From positions 1 through 20,040 of the forward strand of contig JAITWW010000032.1 of NCBI GenBank assembly GCA_031285085.1: DNA of 20,040 bases. The letters run 5' to 3'. The notes below the pieces were generated by a model, which saw nothing but the letters and a program-made list of their open reading frames with translations, had not been told where the DNA came from and did not search any database. Both the position numbers and the translations under genes were made by a program. Below, piece after piece: positions 7,135 to 14,602 of the stretch (position 1 is the stretch's first letter; each line of letters opens with the position of its first letter). Origin of the DNA: Candidatus Methanofilum arcanum (GTDB taxonomy: Archaea > Halobacteriota > Methanomicrobia > Methanomicrobiales > Methanospirillaceae).

Positions 7135-8784
7135 TCAATGGATGTGCCACACTTCTTTTTCCTGACTCTGTCCTTGGTTAGTGGTATCCTCCTGACTTAC
7201 CACTTGAGTAACGATATTTTCCTGACTTACCACTTGAGTAACAATATTTTCCTGACTTACCACTTGAGTAACGGTATTTTCCTGACTTACCACTTGGGTA
7301 ACAGTATCTTCTTGAGTAACAATATTTTCCGGACCTATTTCCAGTACTCCCTCATTGCTCTGGTTACCTCGGTTCGTGTTTCCTTTTTTCCCTGCTCCAA
7401 ATTTCTTGTCTCTGTCCATGCCTACCCCCTGATTATCGCTTACTACCTGACCTATTCCCTTTACTCCTTGATTCCCATGTGTTGGATTTGCAGTCGGAGC
7501 TGTTGTGGGTTCGGCAGGAAGTGCGGTCGGTTCTACAGGAGGTGAGGTCGGTTCTACAGGAGTTGCAGTCGGTTTTACAGGAGTGGGGGTCGGTTCTACA
7601 GGAGTCGCTGTTGGGTCGGCAGTCGGGGTTGCTGTGGGTTCAGCAGTGGGAGTCGCGGTCGGCTCTGCAGTTGGGGTTGCTGTGGGTTCTACAGTGGGAG
7701 TCGCGGTCGGTACTGCAGTTGGAGTTGCGGTTGGAACAGCAGTAGGAGAGGCCGTCGGAGTCGCGGTTGGAACGGCAGTGGGAGAGGCCGTCGGAGTCGC
7801 AGTTGGAACGGCAGTGGGAGTCGCGGTTGGGTTGGCAATAGAAGGGGCCGTTGGAGTTGCTGTTGGGTCGGCAGGAGTTGCAGTTGGGGTTACTACTGAC
7901 CCTGTCGGTGGGGCTGTTGTTGGATCTGCAATAGAGGTTGCTATTGACCCTCCCATTGGGGCTGTTGTTGGATCTGCAGCCAGGGATCCTGTTAACCCTC
8001 CAACCTGCTCTTCTGTTATCCCTGCATTTATAATCTGAAGGTCCTCTTCCAGGATCACTTCAAAAACCTCTTCTGGAATATATCGAAGGATCATTTCAGA
8101 GATCTCTTCGCGTTTCTCTTCAGGAATTTGCTGAAGGATCTCTTCAGGGATTTGTTGAAAGATCTCTTCAGATGTCTGTTTAAGTTTTTCTTCTGAAATT
8201 TGTTGAAGGAACACTTCAGAGAGCTCTTCAAGTTTCTCTTTAGGAATTTGTCGAAGAATACGGTGAAGGAACTCTTCAGGGATCTCTTCAAGAATGAACA
8301 CTTCAGAGTCCTCTCCAAAGGTCTCGTAAAGGACCTCTTCAGGAATGTGCTGAAGAATGAACACCTCATAGTTCTCTCCAAGGCTCTCATAATAGATCTC
8401 ATCAATGACTATGATCTGGTCAAAATTCTCTTTGATAATCCGGTGAAAATTCTCTTCAAACTCCTCGACTTCCTGTACATAGATCTCTCCAAGGCTCTCG
8501 TAAAGTATCTCTTTTATGATGTGGCGAGGGTCTTTTTCAGCAGGTTCTGCCCAGTGGTAACGGTATTCTTCATTATTTTCATTAGATCCATTATTATTTT
8601 CATTAGATACTACCCAAAAATCCTCGCCAAGTAAAAAGATACATGGCCCTGGACATATAGTCCCAAATTGTGGCTTTGTATCCGGCGTGCACTGGCTGCA
8701 TATTTTGATATCTGCCATTGCTGGTGCTACAAGCATGCACATGCTTAAAATGCCAAAAATTATCATGTAGTTAATGTATCTCAT
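7135..8784 (-). CDS. Secreted three-part repeat protein (acidic helical, PTATP and VVSQEN repeats)
   Basis: A 549-residue protein not assigned to a family. Residues 1-24 are a signal peptide ending in APAMA. A Cys cluster follows, with CSQC at 29-32 and CPGPC at 44-48, then an Asn-rich stretch. Residues about 85-250 are Glu/Ile/Leu-rich, with many repeats of the form IPEEVL or IPEEILQQ, predicted to be helical. Residues about 288-435 are Pro/Thr/Ala-rich, built on PTATPTA units, and resemble an extended, possibly O-glycosylated stalk. Residues about 486-535 contain four copies of a ten-residue VVSQEN(T/I)VTQ repeat. No C-terminal membrane anchor is seen. It is divergent from the gene at 8951. 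Likely exported and exposed at the surface, possibly as an adhesin or matrix protein; function unknown. The strand is supported by the signal peptide and amino-acid composition. Confidence 0.75.
   Translation of the reverse strand: MRYINYMIIFGILSMCMLVAPAMADIKICSQCTPDTKPQFGTICPGPCIFLLGEDFWVVSNENNNGSNENNEEYRYHWAEPAEKDPRHIIKEILYESLGEIYVQEVEEFEENFHRIIKENFDQIIVIDEIYYESLGENYEVFILQHIPEEVLYETFGEDSEVFILEEIPEEFLHRILRQIPKEKLEELSEVFLQQISEEKLKQTSEEIFQQIPEEILQQIPEEKREEISEMILRYIPEEVFEVILEEDLQIINAGITEEQVGGLTGSLAADPTTAPMGGSIATSIADPTTAPPTGSVVTPTATPADPTATPTAPSIANPTATPTAVPTATPTASPTAVPTATPTASPTAVPTATPTAVPTATPTVEPTATPTAEPTATPTAEPTATPTADPTATPVEPTPTPVKPTATPVEPTSPPVEPTALPAEPTTAPTANPTHGNQGVKGIGQVVSDNQGVGMDRDKKFGAGKKGNTNRGNQSNEGVLEIGPENIVTQEDTVTQVVSQENTVTQVVSQENIVTQVVSQENIVTQVVSQEDTTNQGQSQEKEVWHIH
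7180..7329 (-). repeat. 30-base tandem repeat encoding VVSQEN(T/I)VTQ
   Basis: Four consecutive 30-base units start at 7191, 7221, 7251 and 7281 on the plus strand (CCTGACTTACCACTTGAGTA...), followed by a partial unit. They differ at only a few positions. The period is ten codons, so gain or loss of units keeps the frame. This is a coding tandem repeat. Confidence 0.9.
7480..7923 (-). repeat. Degenerate Pro-Thr-Ala coding repeat (PTATP stalk)
   Basis: About 148 codons of short-period repeats that encode PTATPTA, PTAEPTATPTA and PTATPVEP variants. Unit lengths are multiples of three bases. The strongly skewed sequence produces a long artefactual Gly/Val ORF on the plus strand. Such stretches often vary in length between strains. 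Confidence 0.9.
8044..8346 (-). repeat. Acidic IPEE-type helical coding repeats
   Basis: Residues 147-247 of the secreted protein carry repeated IPEE, ISEE or IPKE blocks separated mainly by 8-16 residues, each followed by Leu/Ile/Phe-rich helices. The DNA shows matching recurrent blocks such as TCTTCAGGGAT and TCTCTTCAG. The copies are diverged, suggesting an older amplification than the C-terminal ten-residue repeats. Confidence 0.7.
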
Positions 8785-8950
8785 AACGCAAAAATTATCT
8801 ACCTATGACAATTTAAATTTGTTGATATCACCCTGAGTGAAAATTTCGTTCTAAAAAAAGCGATATAAATGAGAATTCAAACACGCGAATATTTTGAGGG
8901 GATGCATGGATCAGAAGAATTAACTATATGAAAAAAATAGATATAGAGAT
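8785..8950. promoter_or_regulatory. Divergent promoter region of two secreted-protein genes
   Basis: No gene. Plus-direction box A candidates are GCGATATAAAT near 8862-8872 and AACTATATGA at 8922-8931. The latter would give a nearly leaderless transcript at ATG 8951. For the minus-strand gene, AATTTAAATT near 8809-8818 lies about 25-35 bases before its ATG. Shared control is possible, since both genes encode exported proteins. Confidence 0.4.
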
Positions 8951-10015
8951 ATGAAATGGGTATTTACATTCATCATATTTTGTTTCTTTGTTGTGCCAAC
9001 TATGGGAGCTATATTGGAGGAGGGAATTATCACCAAGTCCGATACCCACTCTGGACTATCCTCTGAGAACATCCAGGCACTTGCTGTTTTTGATGCTCTG
9101 CTTGAAAAGTTGAGTGAAATGGCAGGGGATGATGCAAAACTAGGTACTCCGGTTATCAGACTGGCGGATGTATTATTCCTTGAAGAGAGTGTCAACGGGA
9201 AAGGCAAGACTCCGTTTCTCACAGCCCTCATGAAAACTGTGATAAACAATGTTCCTGCCACCACAGGAGGGATAGACGAGTGTTATGAATGTGCTTCACA
9301 TTACCTAGCAGATTCCGTAGTCACCTTATTCTATATTTCAAGTAATCTAATGCATGATGACATAGAGAATTTTGGTGAAAATTTCGACTATTTGAAGTAT
9401 TTGACTTTAGAAATGAAGAGTTATGGTATAGGGAACTATGGCAGTGAGAACACAGCAGGGTACATGGCTGCCTTACAAGCTGCAATAGATGGATGGGAAG
9501 AGATAAGCTACTCCCCCGAAAATAACACCCAAGAACTTGTTGTTTTTGAGACTCTACTCAATGAACTAGCTGTGGTGGCAGGAAGCGATGCCAACTCAGG
9601 TGATCTGTTCACCAGACTGACATATGTGTTCTTTGAAGAGAGTGCCAACGAGAAAGACACAAGTATTTTCTTCGCAGAGCTCATGAACGATGCGATAAAC
9701 AATGCTGCTGATTCTGTTGGCGGGGATGAGTGTTATGAGTGTGCCGCAATCTACCTCTTTGATTCCGTAGCCACCCTGTTCTCTATTGAGGGTAACATTA
9801 TGAATGATGATCAGGTTGGTTTTGTCGAAGATCTCGCCTATTTGAAGTATCTGATGGAAGAAATAGAGTATTACGGTGGTGTTGACTTGGAGTATATTGA
9901 TGCAGTACAAACTGCAATAGGTGGATGGGAAGAAGTGTATGGAACTCAGGCCCCTTCAGAGGTTTATGTCTCAGAGGTCTACATACAAGAGGTCCTTAAA
10001 GCATACCAACATTAA
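8951..10015 (+). CDS. Secreted protein with two tandem CYEC domains, family unknown
   Basis: A 354-residue protein. Residues 1-19 are a signal peptide (hydrophobic FTFIIFCFFVV, cleavage near MGA). Two homologous units follow, about 41-185 and 194-329. Each begins VFxxLLxxLxxxAGxDA, then FxEESxNxKxT, an INN segment, DECYECAxxYLxDSVxTLFxI, DDxxxFxExxxYLKYL and a closing GWEE. CYEC lies at 111-114 and 261-264. A CxxC in each copy could form a disulfide outside the cell or bind metal. The protein is acidic and mostly helical by appearance. I do not recognise the domain. The tail (330-354) is rich in Glu/Val/Tyr, with no anchor. It is divergent from the three-part repeat protein and convergent with the gene at 10137. 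The role is probably extracellular, but no activity can be assigned. Confidence 0.75.
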   Translation: MKWVFTFIIFCFFVVPTMGAILEEGIITKSDTHSGLSSENIQALAVFDALLEKLSEMAGDDAKLGTPVIRLADVLFLEESVNGKGKTPFLTALMKTVINNVPATTGGIDECYECASHYLADSVVTLFYISSNLMHDDIENFGENFDYLKYLTLEMKSYGIGNYGSENTAGYMAALQAAIDGWEEISYSPENNTQELVVFETLLNELAVVAGSDANSGDLFTRLTYVFFEESANEKDTSIFFAELMNDAINNAADSVGGDECYECAAIYLFDSVATLFSIEGNIMNDDQVGFVEDLAYLKYLMEEIEYYGGVDLEYIDAVQTAIGGWEEVYGTQAPSEVYVSEVYIQEVLKAYQH

Positions 10016-10022
10016 ATTAGAT

Positions 10023-10049
10023 TTATTTTATTTTTTCCACATTTTTTTT
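10023..10049 (+). terminator. U-rich terminator after the CYEC-domain gene
   Basis: Two T-runs (10031-10036 and 10042-10049) in a T-rich stretch immediately follow the TAA at 10013-10015. Archaeal transcription commonly ends at such oligo-T tracts. The next gene is convergent, so a terminator here is expected. Confidence 0.55.
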
Positions 10050-10136
10050 ACAGTGCCAAAATATGTTTTATATGTCTATCAGGTTTTAATACGTCTCTTT
10101 GGTTCATCAAAGCTTTTGGTCACTGTGGTTAGAGAA

Positions 10137-11381
10137 CTATCGCCTGACATAGAGATACAGTCGCCATACCATAATGTTGAGGAGGATAATGAAGAAAATT
10201 CCTCCTGCAATATACCAGATTGTCTGTGGTTGTGGAGTAGGGAGTGATCCTTGTGCTGGGGGTCGGGGGAGCTCTGTTTGCATTGATGTTACCATTTGAA
10301 CTGTTGGAACGGTTGTTACCACAGGTGCCTGAGTCATAATCTGTTCTGTTTGTACTGGTTGCACGGGGGTTTGTTGTGTTGGTATTGGTGTTTCTATTTT
10401 TTCTTCAATGGGTGTCATATCTTGTATAACAACACCATAGATACCACTCTCTGTAACTGCTGCACGTACTGTTCCTGTAACCCTATCAGCAAAGGAGGGC
10501 ATATACATCCATGCTCCAGTCCCAGCCTCATACCTCATGATCATTGGATTTGACTCAAATAAGCCATCATCAAGAGAAACAACAAATGTGGCATCTGGTA
10601 AAAATGAAAGACCAGCTGGTACAAGCTCATATCCATACCCTGCATAGGTGGTCCCATCTGGTGTTGAGATACCTGACAAACTTTTACGCTTAATTGTTGC
10701 CAGTTGTACTGTACTTCCAGCAGCTGTTTTTATCTCACTCCCTGGATAAGAGATGAGTTGTGCACGTTCATCACCAGAAGTAAATACTCGTTCGTTTTGG
10801 AATTCAGGATATCCTTCTAGATTTGGGGGATAGTACGAACCATAATCATGAAAGATGAAAGGATCATCAGTTGGGATTGTCTGCACTTCTACCAGGGTAG
10901 GTATTACCAGGGTAGGTATTGTTGTTTTGATTATGGTTGGTGGAACAGTTGTTATGGTCGTTGTTGGAGAGGATATACTTTCTTTGGCATTTGCATCTGG
11001 TACAAGGAGTTCTATTTGTTTACTTGTTCCTGGAGCAAATGCTTCTCCTCTTTCAGCAGAGATACCATTTACTAAAAATTGAATTGTCTGTGCTCCAGAG
11101 TTTGTTTCCTCTGCAATAACAGACAACCGTTTGTCAAATATCCCGCCGCCTCCAAACACCCCCGCCTCTGTTGTGATTAATTCATCGACACGAACTCCGT
11201 TTAAGAGAGCCGTTACAGTTGTTCCAACCGGTGCAGGGTTGTTTCCGATAGAGACAGTTCCATAAAATTCGGCTGGCATTGGAGGAATAGAAACACCTTC
11301 AGCACACACAAAGGAAATGCAGAGCAAACAAAAGAAAAAGATGATAAGGATGGTATGGATTCTCATGATAGTAGTTCTCAT
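10137..11381 (-). CDS. Membrane-anchored Pro/Thr-rich surface protein
   Basis: A 414-residue exported protein. The N-terminal hydrophobic segment (about 7-27, ending VCA) is a signal peptide. Residues about 35-120 resemble a beta-sandwich of the carboxypeptidase-regulatory-like type found in archaeal surface proteins (FYGTVSIGNNPAPVGTTVTA). A Thr/Pro/Ile linker follows at about 137-170. A middle domain (about 175-325) contains SYPGSEIKTAAGSTVQ and a closing SGIYGVVI strand. A second Pro/Thr/Gln-rich stalk covers about 328-382. A transmembrane helix lies near 386-407, with a short basic cytoplasmic tail (YVRR). Such proteins are attached to the envelope facing outward. A TATA-like element just upstream (about 11384-11400) fits an ATG at 11366 (MRIHTILII) better than the one at 11381, so the true start may be five codons later. 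Specific function unknown. Confidence 0.7.
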   Translation of the reverse strand: MRTTIMRIHTILIIFFFCLLCISFVCAEGVSIPPMPAEFYGTVSIGNNPAPVGTTVTALLNGVRVDELITTEAGVFGGGGIFDKRLSVIAEETNSGAQTIQFLVNGISAERGEAFAPGTSKQIELLVPDANAKESISSPTTTITTVPPTIIKTTIPTLVIPTLVEVQTIPTDDPFIFHDYGSYYPPNLEGYPEFQNERVFTSGDERAQLISYPGSEIKTAAGSTVQLATIKRKSLSGISTPDGTTYAGYGYELVPAGLSFLPDATFVVSLDDGLFESNPMIMRYEAGTGAWMYMPSFADRVTGTVRAAVTESGIYGVVIQDMTPIEEKIETPIPTQQTPVQPVQTEQIMTQAPVVTTVPTVQMVTSMQTELPRPPAQGSLPTPQPQTIWYIAGGIFFIILLNIMVWRLYLYVRR

Positions 11382-11473
11382 GCTATAATATCAATATATT
11401 CTATCAGAGGTCATAAGACAAATAGAGCACAGAAAGGGTATTACAAACTGTTCGCCCTTTTCCTTTCTTGTTG

Positions 11474-13177
11474 TTATTGCCATACCACATCAGATAATAC
11501 TTGATTATCATAGTAATCGAAGTAATGATTTTTATCTACATTTTTGTACTTTTTATTTTCACTTGGAACATGAGGAGAAGGATAGGATCCTTCCATCTCA
11601 TTTTGAGACGCTGTGTTCTTGACTCGTGCAGAAGACGTGGTGAAAACTTTCAGACAGACATTTCCATTTGGATGTAAAACTGAGAAATCCTCCCATATTA
11701 TGCCATCTTTTGAGACATAACTCTGGCCCTGCACTGCGGTTGCACCAGATGAGTATCCATCAATTGGGATCTCAACTGCAACAGGGTACCATCGCCCAGG
11801 TGTTTCCATCCGAATAACTGCTGCGAAATAGTCATATTTTTGAAGCGAAACTGGGTTTACAAGCGGAATTGTGTAGTACCCACCCAGCCCTTCATATCCA
11901 GTTTGCACTGAGACTGGTGTTGCAGTCTCTAGATCAAGGTAATCAGAGCTTGCATAGATCTCAAGGGTATAATATGCATTTGGATTTGTACAATAGAATC
12001 CAACTGCGGAAATAACTTCATCTCGTTGTGCACGGAAAATGTTTGCAAAAGCATAAGACTCAGCTTCACCATAACTCTGCGTATATCCAAAAGGATCGTG
12101 CTGATAGATATTATCATAATCATCTACATCAGAAGCGGTGAATGAGACTGGACTCATCTGGTTAAACCCAGCATCATAATATGAAAGATAAAAGTACCCA
12201 TCCATACCCCATGCATTGCCATATGAGTTTTGAACAATGAATGCACCATTTGAAGAGGGTGTCACTGCAAAATCAGTACGCTTAATTGAATCATCCCATC
12301 CAACAATAAGCACACTCTGGTATGTTCCAGTTGCATTTTGGTCTACTGGATGTGGATTGTAGTATGTGGTGATCAGTGAAGAATTTTTTTGAGAAGAGTT
12401 CTTATAAAACTGATCATCAACATAATATGTCCCATACACTGCCCCTTCATTCATGATTATCCTTTTCATCAGATCAATGATGGATGGGTGACCAGGATCA
12501 TCAGCCATTGGAATAACGAGTGTTCGTTTCAGGTGAGCAGTAATATCTAAGCCATTTGGTGAGGATGAATCCTCTAGTGAGTATGGATCATCATATGCAG
12601 AGACAGGTCCACTCCCTCGTGCAAGATATGCTGTTGTGATATCTGCATTTCCACCACCACAAGGTCCTAGATCAAATCCATTTGTGTTTTTGAGGTGATT
12701 TGATGAAAATGGTTCGAGTTGTGAGAAGGGGTCAAAAACTCCAGGAAGAAGTGAAGAAAATAATGAACCAAGGCTTGCAAACGCCCATCCAGCATCACAT
12801 GAACCCTGATCACCAATAATAGATGAAACACGGCCATACTGTCGCAGATTAAAACTCGCAGGCAGACGTTCAGAATCACCTGGAGATAAATCTACAGGAT
12901 ATAACTCAAGTTCAAACTCATTTGGAAACAGTTTTTGATGATTCTGATATATCGGAGATGGCATTACTCCAGATTGATAAAGTGAAGTAACGGGACCATG
13001 TGTCATCCAAGCGAAATCTGAGTTTAATGGTGCAAGTTCCTTGCAAACAATTCCATCTGCGATACCTGAAACGCACATACAGCTTAAGAGCAGGAGTACA
13101 GTACCAAACCTAGTACATGCAGTTCGTCCTCCCGCATTTAAAAATAATTCTTGCAACATCTGAAAACAACCCCCCAT
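11474..13177 (-). CDS. Secreted papain-like (C1) family protein lacking catalytic Cys and His
   Basis: A 567-residue protein. A hydrophobic segment near 24-40 looks like a signal peptide. LPASFNLRQYGRVSSIIGDQGSC (105-127) opens the C1 peptidase fold, and GDQGSCDAGWAFASLGSL aligns with the family motif DQGxCGSCWAFA. Gln124 (oxyanion hole) is kept, but the catalytic Cys position is Gly130. In the second motif, usually HAVxIVGWDD, the His position is Gln287 (YQSVLIVGWDD). Asn317 is present in NSYGNAWG. The C-terminal region (about 350-530) resembles the lectin-like domain seen in methanogen C1 proteins (YDNIYQHDP, then GYSSGATAVQGQSYVSKDG). The fold is therefore conserved while protease activity is probably lost, suggesting binding or adhesion. 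GGGGGA at about 13184-13189 supports the ATG at 13177; ATG at 13159 is an alternative. Confidence 0.85.
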   Translation of the reverse strand: MGGCFQMLQELFLNAGGRTACTRFGTVLLLLSCMCVSGIADGIVCKELAPLNSDFAWMTHGPVTSLYQSGVMPSPIYQNHQKLFPNEFELELYPVDLSPGDSERLPASFNLRQYGRVSSIIGDQGSCDAGWAFASLGSLFSSLLPGVFDPFSQLEPFSSNHLKNTNGFDLGPCGGGNADITTAYLARGSGPVSAYDDPYSLEDSSSPNGLDITAHLKRTLVIPMADDPGHPSIIDLMKRIIMNEGAVYGTYYVDDQFYKNSSQKNSSLITTYYNPHPVDQNATGTYQSVLIVGWDDSIKRTDFAVTPSSNGAFIVQNSYGNAWGMDGYFYLSYYDAGFNQMSPVSFTASDVDDYDNIYQHDPFGYTQSYGEAESYAFANIFRAQRDEVISAVGFYCTNPNAYYTLEIYASSDYLDLETATPVSVQTGYEGLGGYYTIPLVNPVSLQKYDYFAAVIRMETPGRWYPVAVEIPIDGYSSGATAVQGQSYVSKDGIIWEDFSVLHPNGNVCLKVFTTSSARVKNTASQNEMEGSYPSPHVPSENKKYKNVDKNHYFDYYDNQVLSDVVWQ

Positions 13178-13237
13178 AAGATATCCCCCATCTTTTTTGG
13201 AAAAGGCAAAGGTGTAGTAAGAAGTACTATACCTGAA

Positions 13238-13248
13238 TGTTATTTATG
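13238..13248 (-). promoter_or_regulatory. Putative box A for the C1-like gene
   Basis: On the minus strand the element CATAAATAACA lies about 60-70 bases before the ATG at 13177, predicting a start site near 13215 and a leader of about 40 bases. The rest of 13178-13374 shows no gene that I can support. Confidence 0.35.
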
Positions 13249-13374
13249 CTCTTACATCCGAGTGTCTCTAACATAAAATCTCTTTTTTTGAAGAGTTCTT
13301 GCTGAAAAATACTCACTACAACAGTTTTAGCTGACCACTCTTGGTATGACACCACAAATAACTGATCCAATGCT

Positions 13375-13761
13375 TTACAACAATGCAGGAAGAAACTTTG
13401 CAAAAAGATATAAGCCATCACTACCAGCGGTAACTTCATGCTTCACACCAGCAGGCAAAACAGATATAACACCGATTTCATAGGGTATTTTTTGCTCATC
13501 TACAGTACACATGCCACTTCCTGCAATGACTTCATGTGTTTCCAACTGTACTTCGTGAATATGTGCACCAATCGCTTTTTTAGGTGCAATACGAACGAGA
13601 TGATAACTAAATGCACCCCCAGTTTCTTTTGCAGTAATAAGATGCTTTAACTCCACACCTTCAAACACTGCGTGAGGCGACCAGGAAATTGATTTTAATT
13701 CTACGTTCTGACCAGAAGGCAAAAACAATTTTCCTTCTTCAAATGCTTCAAACAAAGACAC
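13375..13761 (-). CDS. Small single-domain cupin protein
   Basis: A 128-residue protein with one cupin barrel. Motif 1 is GAHIHEVQLETHEVIAGSG, with His67, His69 and Glu74 as probable metal ligands. Motif 2 is VLPAGVKHEV, with His108 as the fourth ligand. The four expected ligands are therefore present, and binding of a divalent metal is likely. No signal peptide or second domain is present, and the length is normal for small cupins. The substrate cannot be inferred, because such proteins range from isomerases to ligand-binding regulators. It sits downstream of aMBF1 on the same strand but 275 bases away, so it probably has its own promoter. Confidence 0.8.
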   Translation of the reverse strand: MSLFEAFEEGKLFLPSGQNVELKSISWSPHAVFEGVELKHLITAKETGGAFSYHLVRIAPKKAIGAHIHEVQLETHEVIAGSGMCTVDEQKIPYEIGVISVLPAGVKHEVTAGSDGLYLFAKFLPALL

Positions 13762-13794
13762 AAGAATAACCTCGCTTTATGTTGATATCAGGGT

Positions 13795-13811
13795 GATACT
13801 GTAAAAGTATC
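13795..13811. other. Small hairpin upstream of the cupin gene
   Basis: GATACT (13795-13800) and AGTATC (13806-13811) form a six-pair stem around a five-base loop, 34 bases upstream of the cupin ATG. It may be an operator or leader structure; a chance occurrence is possible. Confidence 0.3.
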
Positions 13812-13932
13812 GATTCAGTTTGAGAGTTTTTGAGAGAGATGATTACTATGAGATACAAAAGAGTCAAACCATCGTCAACCATTGATTTTTGCAAAAAATC
13901 GTCAATACGTATCTTTTAACAGTTCATCATAG

Positions 13933-13995
13933 CTCCCATGACCATGATATTATGGGAGATGAAGGTTCCAAGGATAACTCTCATTTGGAACAACC
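13933..13995. other. Two adjacent inverted repeats between aMBF1 and cupin genes
   Basis: CTCCCAT (13933-13939) pairs with ATGGGAG (13952-13958), and GTTCCAA (13965-13971) pairs with TTGGAAC (13985-13991), which extends to flanking GG/CC. Both are perfect seven-base stems with 12-13-base loops, side by side in a 275-base gene-free region. They could be the 3' end of the aMBF1 transcript, a small RNA, or protein-binding sites. No known RNA family is recognised. Confidence 0.4.
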
Positions 13996-14036
13996 TCATT
14001 CTCTTCTCTTTTTCCTATTTTTCGAAAAACATTTTT

Positions 14037-14552
14037 TTATGACTTTTTCACCTTGCGAATACGAATGAGATCTCCCATTGTGGTTGTCATACGATTTTGT
14101 GAGTAGTTTTGTGCGTCCTCACCCTCACTATCTAGCAATGAGATCCCAAGCGCCTCCTCTAATTTCTTACGTGTTTCATCTTCAGGGATGAGTTCTCCTT
14201 TTTCAATCTTTTTTACAAGTAATTCTTTTATTTTCAGCTCCATTGCCAGTTCTTTCTGGGAAAGGCCACGCTTCATTCGCGCTGATCGTACACGCTCAGC
14301 ATAATCATCAACGATCTCACCTCCCATCCTGTCAAACAAATCACGGGTCTGGCGTTGAGGTGGAACAGAGGATGTATGTAAACCCCCTCTTTCTGTCATC
14401 TCTCCACTCATAGGGTGCAATCTTGGCTGTGTTTTTCCTTGGATTTCTTTACCATATTTTGCACAGTTCGGACATACCTTAAGTTCTGCACCCTCTATGA
14501 GAACTGTTTTTAGTGAACCAGCTACAGTGGCTCCACACATTTCACATGGCAT
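14037..14552 (-). CDS. Archaeal multiprotein bridging factor aMBF1
   Basis: A 171-residue protein. It has an N-terminal zinc ribbon with CEMCG (Cys3, Cys6) and CPNC (Cys27, Cys30), a flexible basic linker (about 35-80) and a Cro/C1-type helix-turn-helix at about 84-139 (RMKRGLSQKELAMELKI...IEKGELIPEDETRKKLEEALGI). This is the layout of archaeal MBF1, which binds the ribosome and transcription machinery in studied archaea; the eukaryotic protein bridges TBP and activators. All four zinc ligands and the helix-turn-helix core are present. It is divergent from the PAN gene, separated by 50 bases. Confidence 0.92.
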   Translation of the reverse strand: MPCEMCGATVAGSLKTVLIEGAELKVCPNCAKYGKEIQGKTQPRLHPMSGEMTERGGLHTSSVPPQRQTRDLFDRMGGEIVDDYAERVRSARMKRGLSQKELAMELKIKELLVKKIEKGELIPEDETRKKLEEALGISLLDSEGEDAQNYSQNRMTTTMGDLIRIRKVKKS

Positions 14553-14602
14553 TTTCTATCGTAAACATCATATAGAGATTGGATCTTATATAATAATACT
14601 GG
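14553..14602. promoter_or_regulatory. Shared divergent promoter of aMBF1 and PAN
   Basis: Fifty bases hold two TATA-like elements. TTATATAATAA at 14587-14597 is placed (about 38 bases from the ATG) to serve the minus-strand aMBF1 gene. ATCATATAGAG near 14566-14576 is about 30 bases from the PAN ATG and would yield a nearly leaderless PAN mRNA. With elements interleaved so closely, simultaneous occupancy by two TBP/TFB complexes could be hindered. Confidence 0.5.

Noticed and set aside
7191..7310. Regular 30-base repeats that could suggest a CRISPR array
   Set aside because: The units are contiguous with no unique spacers, have a period of ten codons and lie inside an intact reading frame. 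No cas genes are in the window.
7505..8038. Plus-strand 177-codon ORF rich in Gly/Val/Ala/Ser
   Set aside because: It is the antisense reading of the PTATP coding repeats. The minus-strand frame has a signal peptide and continuous coding features, whereas this frame is a low-complexity by-product.
8200..8634. Plus-strand 144-codon Leu/Phe/Lys-rich ORF
   Set aside because: Antisense of the acidic IPEE helical repeats; its composition is explained by the complement of Glu/Leu-rich codons.
10848..11119. Overlapping plus-strand ORFs of 60-75 codons
   Set aside because: Shadows of the minus-strand Pro/Thr-rich surface protein; several frames are open because of its biased codons.
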